In this document: piece after piece, positions 36,322-44,350 of the stretch
Numbering within the stretch: the stretch's first letter is position 1
Layout of the letters: each line of letters begins with the position of its first letter
Assembly (NCBI RefSeq): GCF_009498525.1
Contig: NZ_QSNT01000004.1
Coordinates: forward strand, 62,001-126,000
Origin: Rhizobium sp. ICMP 5592
GTDB taxonomy: Bacteria > Pseudomonadota > Alphaproteobacteria > Rhizobiales > Rhizobiaceae
Length of the DNA stretch: 64,000 nucleotides
Reading direction: 5' to 3'
Notes under the pieces: model-generated
Told to the model about the DNA's origin: nothing
Seen by the model: only the letters and a program-made list of their open reading frames with translations
Database searches by the model: none
Translations under genes and position numbers: made by a program

Positions 36322-36409
36322 TGCCGTGGCTCCATCGACAAACGAGATCCTGAGCATGTCATCTCTCATTTCCAAGCCGGCCTATGGCGATCGGCTGACC
36401 CGACAATGA
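36314..36409 (+). CDS. Possible 31-codon linker ORF
   Basis: The ATG at 36314 overlaps the end of the M20 gene by eight bases and has GGAG nine bases upstream. The ORF ends at a TGA that overlaps the permease ATG (ATGA). The peptide begins MVDAVAPSTNEILSM and has no recognisable domain. Both junctions look like coupled translation, so it may carry ribosomes from the amidohydrolase to the permease. Confidence 0.45.
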   Translation: MVDAVAPSTNEILSMSSLISKPAYGDRLTRQ

Positions 36410-37125
36410 ACCAGCCGGGCTTCTTCGACATTTTGAGCTTTGGACCCGATGGTTGGGCGAAGGCATTGCTGGCCGGCGCGTGGATGACTGTTCTCATCGC
36501 CATCTCCGGTTATGCCATCGGCATTGTCATCGGCGGCTTTGGTTCCTGGGCCAAGGTCTCGGGCGGCCGCACCACCCGCATTGTCGCCGATACCTACACG
36601 ACGGTGCTGCGCGGCATTCCTGACCTGCTGGTCATCTACCTTCTCTATTTCGGCGGCAGTGCCGCGGTAACGACTGTCGGACGCCTGTTCGGTGCGGAGG
36701 GGTTTGTCGGCTTTCCGGGCTTTCTGGCTGGCTCGCTCGCTGTCGGTATTACGTCAGGCGCGCAGCAAACCGAAGTTTTTCGCGGCGCCTTCAAGGCCGT
36801 GCATAACGGCGAGATCGAGGCGGCGATCGCCTGCGGCATGTCGCGCTGGCTGCGCTTCCGGCGCATCGTTGCGCCACTTACTCTGCGTCATGCCCTACCC
36901 GGTCTCGGCAATGTCTGGCAGGTGGTACTGAAGGAATCCGCTCTCGTCTCGATCACCGGCGTTGCCGAGTTGATCCGCCAGGCACAGGTAGGCGCCGGCT
37001 CCACCGGCCTGCCCTTCGACTTCTATCTGATTGCCGGTCTCCTCTATCTGGCCATCTCGACCGTGTCGGGCGTGTTGATGCGTCAGGCAGAACGCCACTT
37101 CAACCGCGGCGTCAGGAGGGTCTGA
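36406..37125 (+). CDS. Polar amino-acid-type ABC transporter permease (HisQ family)
   Basis: Inner-membrane protein of 239 aa. The first span begins near residue 18 (LLAGAWMTVLIAISGYAIGIVIG). TVLRGIPDLLVIYLLYFGG and AAIACGMSRWLRFRRIVAPLTLRHALP match the family, the latter being the docking loop. It starts inside the stop of the 31-codon ORF and overlaps the next permease by one base. Confidence 0.9.
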   Translation: MNQPGFFDILSFGPDGWAKALLAGAWMTVLIAISGYAIGIVIGGFGSWAKVSGGRTTRIVADTYTTVLRGIPDLLVIYLLYFGGSAAVTTVGRLFGAEGFVGFPGFLAGSLAVGITSGAQQTEVFRGAFKAVHNGEIEAAIACGMSRWLRFRRIVAPLTLRHALPGLGNVWQVVLKESALVSITGVAELIRQAQVGAGSTGLPFDFYLIAGLLYLAISTVSGVLMRQAERHFNRGVRRV

Positions 37126-37850
37126 TGGACTGGAATTTCCTCAGCGAAACCTTCGTCAGCCTGATCGCAGCCATTCCGCTGACGCTCTCGCTCGCCGGCC
37201 TGTCGATCCTCTTCGGCGCGGTGCTGGCGCTAGGCCTTGCCATGGCGCGCCTGTCCGGCATTCCCGCGCTCGACGGGTTCGCGCGCTTCTATGTCTTTCT
37301 CTTCCGTGGCACGCCGCTGCTCGTGCAGATCTTCCTGATCTATTATGGCCTCGGTCAATTCCCAGCGGTTCGGCACAGCATCTTATGGCCGATCCTGCGC
37401 CAGCCCTATTGGTGTGCCGTCCTCGCGCTCACGCTGAATACGGCTGCCTATGCCAGCGAGATCATTCGCGGCGGCCTGCTGTCGGTGCCGCATGGTCAGA
37501 TCGAGGCAGCGCGTGCCTGCGGCATGGGACGCTTCATGCAGTTTCGCCGCATCATCTGGCCGCTTGCCATCCGCCAGGCGCTACCGGGCTACGGCAACGA
37601 AATGATCTCGATGGTCAAGGCGACCTCGCTTGCCTCCATTATCACCCTGATGGAAGTGACCGGCGTTGCCGCCAAGCTCATCTCGGAGACCTACCGTGCC
37701 ATCGAGGTCTTCATCGTCGCCGGCGCAATCTACCTCGCCATCAACTTCCTGCTGACCCGCCTCGTCCAGCTGCTCGAATATTGGCTGAGCCCGCATCTGC
37801 GCCAGCCGCGGCCCTTACTCATACCGACCACCCAAGGAGAAGCGCCATGA
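37125..37850 (+). CDS. Polar amino-acid-type ABC transporter permease (HisM family)
   Basis: Inner-membrane protein of 241 aa. Family motifs: FLFRGTPLLVQIFLIYYGLGQFP and the docking loop EAARACGMGRFMQFRRIIWPLAIRQALPG. Overlap of one base upstream and four bases downstream (ATGA with the ATPase) shows a tightly packed operon. Confidence 0.9.
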   Translation: MDWNFLSETFVSLIAAIPLTLSLAGLSILFGAVLALGLAMARLSGIPALDGFARFYVFLFRGTPLLVQIFLIYYGLGQFPAVRHSILWPILRQPYWCAVLALTLNTAAYASEIIRGGLLSVPHGQIEAARACGMGRFMQFRRIIWPLAIRQALPGYGNEMISMVKATSLASIITLMEVTGVAAKLISETYRAIEVFIVAGAIYLAINFLLTRLVQLLEYWLSPHLRQPRPLLIPTTQGEAP

Positions 37851-38611
37851 CCGATACGGCTCCCGCGCTCAGTGTCCGCAACCTGCACAAGAGCTTCGGC
37901 ACGGTCGAGGTCCTCAAGGGCATATCGCTCGACGCCCAGCAGGGCGATGTTATCTCCATCCTCGGTTCCTCTGGCTCGGGGAAATCGACGTTCCTTCGCT
38001 GCATCAACATGCTGGAAACACCGGATTCCGGAGACATCACCGTGGCCGGCGAAACCATCCACATGCAGTCCGGCCACAAGGGCAGCCGCCCGACCGATCG
38101 CCGGCAGGTGGATCGTATCCGCTCCAGGCTCGGCATGGTCTTCCAGAGCTTCAACCTCTGGAGCCACAAGACGGTTCTGGAAAACATCATCGAAGCCCCC
38201 ATTCATGTGCAGCGCCGTCCCAAGGCGGAATGCATCGAGGAGGCCGAGGCGCTGCTTGCCAAGGTCGGCATTGCCGACAAGCGCAACCATTATCCCTCGC
38301 ATCTTTCCGGCGGACAGCAGCAACGCGCCGCTATTGCTCGCGCGCTTGCGATGCAGCCGAAGGTGATGCTGTTCGATGAGCCGACATCGGCGCTCGATCC
38401 GGAGCTGGTCGGCGAAGTTCTGCGGGTCATGCGCGGGCTTGCCGAAGAGGGCCGCACCATGCTGGTCGTCACCCACGAGATGGGGTTTGCCCGTGACGTC
38501 TCCAGCCGCGTGATCTTCGTCCATCAGGGACTGATCGAGGAAGATGGGAAGCCGCACGAGGTTTTCGCCCGTTCGAAATCGGACCGATTCCGCCAGTTCA
38601 TCTCCAAATAA
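37847..38611 (+). CDS. Polar amino-acid-type ABC transporter ATP-binding protein (HisP family)
   Basis: ATPase of 254 aa. Walker A GSSGSGKSTFLR, Q-loop FQSFNLWSHKTVLENI, signature LSGGQQQR and Walker B VMLFDEPTSALDPE are intact. FNLWSHKTVLENI and the insert MQSGHKGSRPTDRRQ are features shared with histidine/lysine/arginine and opine-type ATPases. The ATG at 37847 overlaps the permease stop; a longer frame from 37385 is only read-through on paper. Confidence 0.9.
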   Translation: MTDTAPALSVRNLHKSFGTVEVLKGISLDAQQGDVISILGSSGSGKSTFLRCINMLETPDSGDITVAGETIHMQSGHKGSRPTDRRQVDRIRSRLGMVFQSFNLWSHKTVLENIIEAPIHVQRRPKAECIEEAEALLAKVGIADKRNHYPSHLSGGQQQRAAIARALAMQPKVMLFDEPTSALDPELVGEVLRVMRGLAEEGRTMLVVTHEMGFARDVSSRVIFVHQGLIEEDGKPHEVFARSKSDRFRQFISK

Positions 38612-38646
38612 GTCAATCATAAGATCGAAAAAAGGGAACGACTACA

Positions 38647-39504
38647 ATGAAATATCTGATTTATCTCATGAAGGCCTTCAGCCTTCTGGCACTTATCTTC
38701 GCGTCCACCGTCGCGCATGCCGACGAAAAGAAGTGGACGCATGTGACGATCGCCACCGAAGGTGAATTCCGTCCCTGGAACTTCACCAAGTCGGACGGCA
38801 CTTTGGACGGCTATGAGATCGACCTGATCAAATATCTCTGCGATCACATGAAGGTGGAATGCACGACCGTCGTCCAGTCCTTCGACGGCATGATCCCGGC
38901 CTTGCAGGCTGGCAAGTTCGACGCCATCATCTCCGGCATGTCGGCGACGCCGAAGCGCGAGGAAGTCATTGCCTTCAGCGATTCCTACGGCACGACCGGT
39001 CAGACCTTCGCCACGCTGAAATCCGATCCGCTGGCGCAAATGCCGCTGAAGGACCAGGTCTTCTCGCTCGGTTCGAACGAGCAGGGTGCCATCGACGCGC
39101 TCAAGCAGCTCGAACCCTTGCTGAAGGGCAAGACCATCGGCGTCCAGACAGCCTCGATCGCCGAAAACTTCCTGCAGAAATACCTGAAGGACGTCGTCAC
39201 CATCCAGGAATACAAGACTACCGAGCAGCACGATCTTGACCTCAAGGCCGGCCGCGTCGACCTGATCATGGCTTCCACCGCCTATCTCTCGACGGCGGCT
39301 TCCAAGCCCGGCAATGAGGATTTCGCACTGACCGGCCCGCGCTTCCAGGGCGGCCTGCTCGGGCGCGGCAGCTCCGTCGGCCTGCGCAAAACCGATCCGG
39401 AACTGAAGGCGATGTTCAACGACGCCATCGCCGCAGCCAAGGCTGACGGAACGATCGCAAAACTCTCGCAGAAATGGTTCGGCTTCGACGTGACGCCGCG
39501 TTGA
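38647..39504 (+). CDS. ABC transporter substrate-binding protein, polar amino-acid type (SBP_bac_3)
   Basis: Periplasmic receptor of 285 aa with a signal peptide up to about residue 26 (LLALIFASTVAHA). Segments GEFRPWNFTKSDGTLDGYEIDLIKYLCDHM and GKFDAIISGMSATPKREEVIAFSDSY match the lysine/arginine/ornithine and opine-binding branch. Two cysteines in the first lobe (about residues 62 and 70) could form the disulfide seen in that branch. A ligand carrying an amino acid group is likely, consistent with the M20 and PuuD-like enzymes. Confidence 0.88.
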   Translation: MKYLIYLMKAFSLLALIFASTVAHADEKKWTHVTIATEGEFRPWNFTKSDGTLDGYEIDLIKYLCDHMKVECTTVVQSFDGMIPALQAGKFDAIISGMSATPKREEVIAFSDSYGTTGQTFATLKSDPLAQMPLKDQVFSLGSNEQGAIDALKQLEPLLKGKTIGVQTASIAENFLQKYLKDVVTIQEYKTTEQHDLDLKAGRVDLIMASTAYLSTAASKPGNEDFALTGPRFQGGLLGRGSSVGLRKTDPELKAMFNDAIAAAKADGTIAKLSQKWFGFDVTPR

Positions 39505-39518
39505 GGTCTTTGTCCAAG

Positions 39519-39569
39519 GAACGGTCGCTTTCCGGGCGACCGTTCTCCGGTTGCATCCGAAAATGCAAC
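39519..39569 (+). other. Two tandem hairpins after the binding-protein gene
   Basis: GAACGGTCGC-N7-GCGACCGTTC (39519-39545) is a perfect ten-base stem. It is followed at once by GTTGCAT-N6-ATGCAAC (39550-39569), a perfect seven-base stem. Neither has a T run. They could stabilise the message or reduce read-through into the next gene. Confidence 0.6.
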
Positions 39570-39670
39570 GATAGTTCTTGCGCCTCCATCCGCGCGGGCG
39601 CTATCCATTATGACGAAGAGGCCTATTGACATGGACCGCCAGCATTGCGGCTTGAAGGTGAGAGCAGAGA

Positions 39671-40441
39671 ATGACGAGACCCGTGATCGGCGTCATCGGG
39701 AACGCCCGCCTTGTGGAGAACCGCTTCGCCGCGCAGATCGTCGGAGACAATAATCTACGGGCCGTAACCGAAGTCGCCGGCGCTCTGCCTTTGATGTTCG
39801 CCGGCAGCCCAAGCCTCACCGACATTGCGGATCTGCTGGACACCGTCGACGGCGTGCTGCTGACGGGCGCCAGGGCCAATGTTCATCCCAGCCACTTCAA
39901 CACCGAGCCTCATCCCAAGCATGAGCCGTATGATGAGGACCGCGACGCTGTCGCGCTGCCGATGATCCGGGCCTGCGTCGCGCGCGGCTTGCCCATCCTA
40001 GGCATATGCCGCGGCTTTCAGGAGATGAATGTAGCGGCCGGCGGCTCGCTGCATCCGGAAATCCGTGAATTGCCCGGACGCATGAACCACCGGATGCCAC
40101 GTTTGGAGAATGGTGAAATCCATCCTGATCTGGAGGTGGTTTTTGCCGATCGCCACGATGTCAGGCTTGTGCCGGGCGGAACATTCGCCCGCATTTTTGG
40201 CCGGGATGTGATCCGGGTGAACTCCCTGCACGGTCAGGGCGTGCTTGAGCTTGGCGAACAGGTGGTCGCGGAAGGCATTGCCGAGGATGGCACGATCGAG
40301 GCAATCCGCTTCAAGGACGCTCAAGAGTTTGCACTCGGCGTGCAATGGCACGCCGAGCATGATCCACAAACCAACCCGGTGAACCGCGCCCTGTTTCAGG
40401 CGTTTGGGGACGCGGTAAGACGGCACAAGAGTAGCCGCTAA
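39671..40441 (+). CDS. Class I glutamine amidotransferase-like protein, gamma-glutamyl-GABA hydrolase (PuuD) type
   Basis: Hydrolase of 256 aa that likely splits a gamma-glutamyl amide. The nucleophile is C113 in GICRGFQE and the partner histidine and glutamate are in QWHAEHDP near residue 226. Sequence pattern (HPSHFNTEP, RDAVALPMIRA, NSLHGQG) matches PuuD, which frees GABA from gamma-glutamyl-GABA. It is 166 bases after the binding-protein gene on the same strand. No other puu genes are in view, so the substrate may be another gamma-glutamyl compound. Confidence 0.83.
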   Translation: MTRPVIGVIGNARLVENRFAAQIVGDNNLRAVTEVAGALPLMFAGSPSLTDIADLLDTVDGVLLTGARANVHPSHFNTEPHPKHEPYDEDRDAVALPMIRACVARGLPILGICRGFQEMNVAAGGSLHPEIRELPGRMNHRMPRLENGEIHPDLEVVFADRHDVRLVPGGTFARIFGRDVIRVNSLHGQGVLELGEQVVAEGIAEDGTIEAIRFKDAQEFALGVQWHAEHDPQTNPVNRALFQAFGDAVRRHKSSR

Positions 40442-40469
40442 GCAGCACTACGAAATCAGATCATACAAG

Positions 40470-41504
40470 TCACGTAAGCGGCGGATTTAATTTGGCAAAT
40501 CCTTCCTGGTTCCTGTAGGGGAAATATGGGTAGGGCGACATCACCGCGCTCACTCTATCGAGCTTGCCAATCTGCTCCTTAGACAATGACCAACCAACCG
40601 CGCCGAGGTTCTGGCGAAGCTGTTCCTCGTTCCGCGCGCCGATGATGACGCTTGAGACGGTCGGGCGGCCTATGAGCCAGTTGATGGCGATCTGCGGCAC
40701 GGTTTTGCCCGTCTCGGCGGCGATCTCGTCAAGCACCTCGACGATATCGAAGAGCTTTTCGTCATCCACCGGCGGACCAAAGGAAGCTGTCTCGTGCAAC
40801 CGGCTTTTCTCGGGAAGAGGCTGGCCACGGCGGATCTTGCCGGTTAGCCGCCCCCAGGCGAGCGGGCTCCAGACGAGCGCGCCGACATTCTGATCAGCGG
40901 CAAGCGGCATCAGCTCCCATTCATAATCACGACCCGCAAGCGAGTAATAGACCTGGTGAGCGACATAACGGGGATAAGCATGCTTGTCCGAGATGGCCAG
41001 CGACTTCATCAATTCCCAGCCGGCGAAATTGGAAGCGCCGACATAGCGCAGCTTTCCCGCCTTCACGAGACCATCGAGCGTGGAGAGCACCTCCTCGATC
41101 GGGGTCGAAGCGTCGAAGGCATGCAATTGCAGCAGGTCGATATAGTCGGTTCCGAGACGGCGCAGCGCATCGTCGACGGATCTGATCAGCCGGGAGCGCG
41201 AGGTGCCCCAATCGGCAGGGCCATCGCCGGTCGGAAGCGCCGTCTTGGTCGAGATCAAGACGGCATCGCGCCTGCCCCGGATCGCCTGCCCCAGCACGTC
41301 TTCCGATGCACCGGCGGAGTAGACATCCGCCGTATCGAAAAGATTGACGCCTGCCTCCAGGCAAATGTCGACAAGACGACGTGCTTCCACCGCGTCGGTC
41401 GTCCCCCAGGCGCCGAACAGCGGGCCGCTGCCGCCGAAAGTACCGGCCCCAAAGCTCAAGACCGGCACCCTCAGGCCCGATGCGCCGAGATTTCTGTATT
41501 CCAT
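40470..41504 (-). CDS. Aldo/keto reductase
   Basis: Oxidoreductase of 344 aa, TIM-barrel type. Catalytic residues are in LFDTADVYSAG (aspartate, tyrosine), LISTKT (lysine) and LQLHAFD (histidine). A C-terminal cofactor segment VSSVIIGARNEEQLRQNLGA is present. The ATG at 41504 follows AGGAGACAG. It is divergent from a LysR gene that probably regulates it. It is only about as related to the other aldo/keto reductase in this window as family members usually are. Confidence 0.87.
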   Translation of the reverse strand: MEYRNLGASGLRVPVLSFGAGTFGGSGPLFGAWGTTDAVEARRLVDICLEAGVNLFDTADVYSAGASEDVLGQAIRGRRDAVLISTKTALPTGDGPADWGTSRSRLIRSVDDALRRLGTDYIDLLQLHAFDASTPIEEVLSTLDGLVKAGKLRYVGASNFAGWELMKSLAISDKHAYPRYVAHQVYYSLAGRDYEWELMPLAADQNVGALVWSPLAWGRLTGKIRRGQPLPEKSRLHETASFGPPVDDEKLFDIVEVLDEIAAETGKTVPQIAINWLIGRPTVSSVIIGARNEEQLRQNLGAVGWSLSKEQIGKLDRVSAVMSPYPYFPYRNQEGFAKLNPPLT

Positions 41505-41597
41505 GGATCTGTCTCCTGTCGTTTCAACTGAGATAGACGCTCCACCCAAGGTGATATAGATTGCCTAAAAGAAACTCATTTGTGATTTGAATTCATC

Positions 41598-42500
41598 ATG
41601 AGCCGTCAGGACATCAATCGCTCCGGCGAGATGGAAGTTTTCGTGCGCGCGGTCGAGCTTGGTGGCTTCACCGCCGCGGCCGCGGCCTGCCGGATGACGC
41701 CATCGGCCGTCAGCAAGCTGATTTCTCGTCTCGAAGCACGGCTGGGCGCGCGGCTTATCAACCGCTCGACCCGGCGGCTGCAACTGACACCGGAAGGATG
41801 CGCCTTTTATGAGCGTAGCATAGCGATCCTTGCCGACATCGCCGAGGCCGAGCGCTATGCCTCGGTCGGCGAGCAGGCCGCCGGACCCATCCGCATCAAC
41901 ACCAGCGGCTCCTTCGGCAACCATGTGCTGGCGCCGCTCATTCCGTCCTTCATGGCGCTATACCCTGCCGTCTCGCTCGAGATCGTTCACACCGACAAGG
42001 TCGTGGATCTGATGGAGGAACGGGCTGACGTTGCGATCCGCACCGGGCCGCTCAAGAATTCCAGCCTGACCGCCCGCAAACTCGGCGTGACCCGCAAGTT
42101 CATCGTCGCCTCACCCGACTATCTCCGACGTCGCGGCACACCGAGATCAACCGACGAACTCCAGAAGCACTGCCGCATCGGCTTTGCCTACGCACGCGCC
42201 GTGGAAGGTTGGCCCATGCTAAGCGCCGGCAAGACGATAACGGCTCCCGTTACGCCGGGCCTGCAGGTCGGCGATGGCGAAGCCATGCGCCATCTGGCGC
42301 TCGCGGGCGCCGGCCTGGCGCGGCTTCCCGCTTTCACGGTCAAGGCGGATATCGAGGCCGGCCGCCTGGTACCCGTGCTCGAAGACATCAATCCGGGCGA
42401 CGGCGAGGAGTTCTATGCCGTCCATATCGGCCAAGGCGGCCCGCTTCCGGCGCGCGTGCGGGCACTGCTGGATTTCCTCCACGACAATGTCAGGCTGTAA
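41598..42500 (+). CDS. LysR-family transcriptional regulator
   Basis: Regulator of 300 aa. The helix-turn-helix is at about residues 18-45 (FVRAVELGGFTAAAAACRMTPSAVSKLISRLEARLG) and the ligand domain starts near residue 90. It belongs to the CrgA/DmlR-like branch by its RLINRSTRRLQLTPEG segment. It is divergent from the aldo/keto reductase across about 90 bases, the standard arrangement for a LysR regulator and its target. Confidence 0.87.
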   Translation: MSRQDINRSGEMEVFVRAVELGGFTAAAAACRMTPSAVSKLISRLEARLGARLINRSTRRLQLTPEGCAFYERSIAILADIAEAERYASVGEQAAGPIRINTSGSFGNHVLAPLIPSFMALYPAVSLEIVHTDKVVDLMEERADVAIRTGPLKNSSLTARKLGVTRKFIVASPDYLRRRGTPRSTDELQKHCRIGFAYARAVEGWPMLSAGKTITAPVTPGLQVGDGEAMRHLALAGAGLARLPAFTVKADIEAGRLVPVLEDINPGDGEEFYAVHIGQGGPLPARVRALLDFLHDNVRL

Positions 42501-42513
42501 AAGCCTGCTTAGC

Positions 42514-43173
42514 TTACGCCGCCGGCTGCTTGGTCTTGCGCAGATAGGGTAGCACGGTATCGAAGGAGCCGAAGCGGGTGATTGCGTCCTCGTTGGACAC
42601 GGCGGCGGTGATGATGACATCCTCGCCCTGTTGCCAGTTCGCCGGCGTGGCGACCTGATGCTTTGCCGTCAGCTGGATGGAGTCGATAGCACGGAGAATT
42701 TCGTTGAAGTTGCGGCCCGTCGTCATCGGATAGGTGAGGATCAGCTTGATCTTCTTGTCCGGTCCGATGATGAAGACCGAGCGCACCGTGGCGTTATCAG
42801 CGGGCGTGCGTCCTTCGGAGCTTTCACCAGCCCCGGCCGGCAGCATGTCATAGAGCTTGGCGACCTTGAGATCCCTGTCGCCGATCAGCGGATATTCGAC
42901 ATCGAAACCGGTGGCGATCTTGATGTCGCCCTTCCATTTGGCATGGCTTTCGACCGGATCGACGGAAATGCCGATGACCTTGGCGCCACGCCTTGCGAAT
43001 TCCTGCTCAAGACCCGCCATTGCCCCGAGTTCAGTCGTGCAGACCGGTGTGAAATTCTTGGGGTGCGAGAACAGCACCGCCCAGCCATTGCCGATCCAGT
43101 CATGGAACTGGATCGGTCCCTGCGACGTGTCGGCGGTAAAATCGGGTGCGATATCGTTGATACGCAGGCTCAT
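42514..43173 (-). CDS. 1-Cys peroxiredoxin (Prx6 / AhpC-TSA family)
   Basis: Thiol peroxidase of 219 aa that reduces hydrogen peroxide and alkyl peroxides. The peroxidatic cysteine is C45 in FTPVCTTELG, and no second resolving cysteine is seen, so it is of the 1-Cys type. The C-terminal domain extension typical of Prx6 is present. The ATG at 43173 follows GGAGG seven bases upstream. It is the last gene in a minus-strand group with an RBBP9-type hydrolase, small ORFs and an FMN reductase. Confidence 0.9.
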   Translation of the reverse strand: MSLRINDIAPDFTADTSQGPIQFHDWIGNGWAVLFSHPKNFTPVCTTELGAMAGLEQEFARRGAKVIGISVDPVESHAKWKGDIKIATGFDVEYPLIGDRDLKVAKLYDMLPAGAGESSEGRTPADNATVRSVFIIGPDKKIKLILTYPMTTGRNFNEILRAIDSIQLTAKHQVATPANWQQGEDVIITAAVSNEDAITRFGSFDTVLPYLRKTKQPAA

Positions 43174-43216
43174 GATCGGTCCTCCAAATATAGGGCTGTC
43201 GCCGTCAAATGACCGG

Positions 43217-43228
43217 CAACATATGTTG
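43217..43228. promoter_or_regulatory. Palindrome upstream of the peroxiredoxin gene
   Basis: CAACATATGTTG is a perfect 12-base palindrome 43 bases before the peroxiredoxin start. It might be a regulator site for this gene alone, which would make the gene independent of the hydrolase upstream. No match to a known consensus is claimed. Confidence 0.3.
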
Positions 43229-43282
43229 GGCAACAGAAATCCGCCGCAGAATGACGACGAATGCTTTCAAAGAAAAGCCTCC

Positions 43283-43867
43283 TCAAGCGGTCGCCGCCGT
43301 TGCCGACGCAGAGACATATGGCCTCCGGTGCCTACAGCGCGCTTTCAGCGTATCCAGCAGGACATAGCCACTCGGCCAACGCCCGAAACCGCTTGCGACA
43401 TTGATATGGCCCGCAAGGCCGATATTCCTGATCTCGGAATTCCAGAGCCGCCCGAACATCGTAAGACGGTCGAGCGTCATGTAGATGTCGTTCAGGCTGC
43501 CGATCGTCATGCTGGGAAATGGCAGGGTTTCAGTGGGCATGGTGCCGAAAGAAACCTGCCCCGCATGCAAGGTTTCGGTCGCTGGGAGGTCGCAGGGCGC
43601 AACGAGCAGCGCGCCCTTGACCCGCCGCGCAGCCGGCCGGCTCGCCAGTTGGGCAGCCAGCAGGCAACCGAGACTATGGGCAACGATATAGGCATCGCCC
43701 GCTTCCTCGAGCGCTGCTTCAAGCTTCTCCATCCAGTCTCGGAGGTTTGGATGATCCCAGTCGTCCTGATCCACCACTTGGCCGTCCGGCTGATCCTGCA
43801 GCCAATAGCGCTGCCAATGCCCTTCCCCGGATCCGAACAGGCCCGGCAATATCAGCACCCTGCTCAT
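43283..43867 (-). CDS. Alpha/beta hydrolase, RBBP9/YdeN family
   Basis: Small serine hydrolase of 194 aa. The nucleophile elbow is AHSLGC with S65, and the histidine is in GHINVASGFGRWP, the usual C-terminal signature of this family. Physiological substrate is not known for bacterial members. It has its own GGAGG ribosome site, and its ATG overlaps the stop of a 30-codon ORF (ATGA). It seems to be in one transcription unit with the FMN reductase and small ORFs. Confidence 0.85.
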   Translation of the reverse strand: MSRVLILPGLFGSGEGHWQRYWLQDQPDGQVVDQDDWDHPNLRDWMEKLEAALEEAGDAYIVAHSLGCLLAAQLASRPAARRVKGALLVAPCDLPATETLHAGQVSFGTMPTETLPFPSMTIGSLNDIYMTLDRLTMFGRLWNSEIRNIGLAGHINVASGFGRWPSGYVLLDTLKARCRHRRPYVSASATAATA

Positions 43868-43956
43868 CGCGCCTCCGCTCTTTCGCCCAGAGACAGGTGA
43901 CGGTGGGTGCCGGAAGCGCCTTGCTCAAGCAGGTGGTGACGCGCAGAAGCGGTCAT
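43864..43956 (-). CDS. Possible 30-codon ORF between two small genes
   Basis: The ATG overlaps the stop of the 47-aa membrane-protein ORF (TGATG), and its own TGA overlaps the hydrolase ATG (ATGA). The peptide is polar and histidine- and arginine-rich, starting MTASARHHLLEQ. There is no separate ribosome site, so it would depend on coupled translation. It may be no more than a spacer. Confidence 0.35.
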   Translation of the reverse strand: MTASARHHLLEQGASGTHRHLSLGERAEAR

Positions 43957-44099
43957 CAGAATACCCCCACCACGAACGCAAACAGAAATACGAAGGAGAA
44001 GACCACGGAGCAGACTTCGACACCGCGAACGATACGGGATCGAATGTCATTGGGCGCGCGTCTTGCAACCGGTCGCCGGAGATCGAAAGCCAAAGCCAT
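43956..44099 (-). CDS. Small single-span membrane protein, 47 aa
   Basis: The ORF starts at an ATG with GAGAGGA about seven bases upstream. The first half is basic (RRPVARRAPNDIRSR), and the last 20 or so residues are almost wholly hydrophobic (VVFSFVFLFAFVVGVF), with one cysteine just before. This predicts one membrane span with the N-terminus in the cytoplasm. It lies 12 bases after the 58-aa ORF. No family recognised. Confidence 0.62.
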   Translation of the reverse strand: MALAFDLRRPVARRAPNDIRSRIVRGVEVCSVVFSFVFLFAFVVGVF

Positions 44100-44111
44100 T
44101 GCGCGTTCCTC

Positions 44112-44288
44112 TCAATACCAGGCAATCGGCGTAGAGCACCAGAAGTAGAGCTCGTAATCGCGCGCCGACGGCTCCCGATCGTCGTCGCCGGCAGCCGTTC
44201 TATCGATCAGATGAAGAGGCTCGTCCTTCCAGTGAATCCAGAGCTGGCCAAAGGCCGTCTTCAAGCGGGTGACGACATCGAACTTCAT
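44112..44288 (-). CDS. Conserved-looking small protein, 58 aa, unknown function
   Basis: The ATG at 44288 follows GGAGG five bases upstream. The protein begins MKFDVVTRLKTAFGQLW and has an aromatic C-terminus (DYELYFWCSTPIAWY) with one cysteine and three tryptophans overall. It is acidic in the middle and has no membrane span. It lies between the FMN reductase and the 47-aa membrane protein on the same strand. I do not recognise a family. Confidence 0.62.
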   Translation of the reverse strand: MKFDVVTRLKTAFGQLWIHWKDEPLHLIDRTAAGDDDREPSARDYELYFWCSTPIAWY

Positions 44289-44350
44289 GCTATCCTCCAT
44301 CTCGTTGATCCAGTTTGCTCAAGTAAAAGATGTTGCCGTGGGATGATCGA

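Noticed and set aside
34906..36375. 489-codon minus-strand ORF opposite the M20 gene
   Set aside because: The plus strand has all M20 metal motifs; the minus frame has none of any family and is a shadow.
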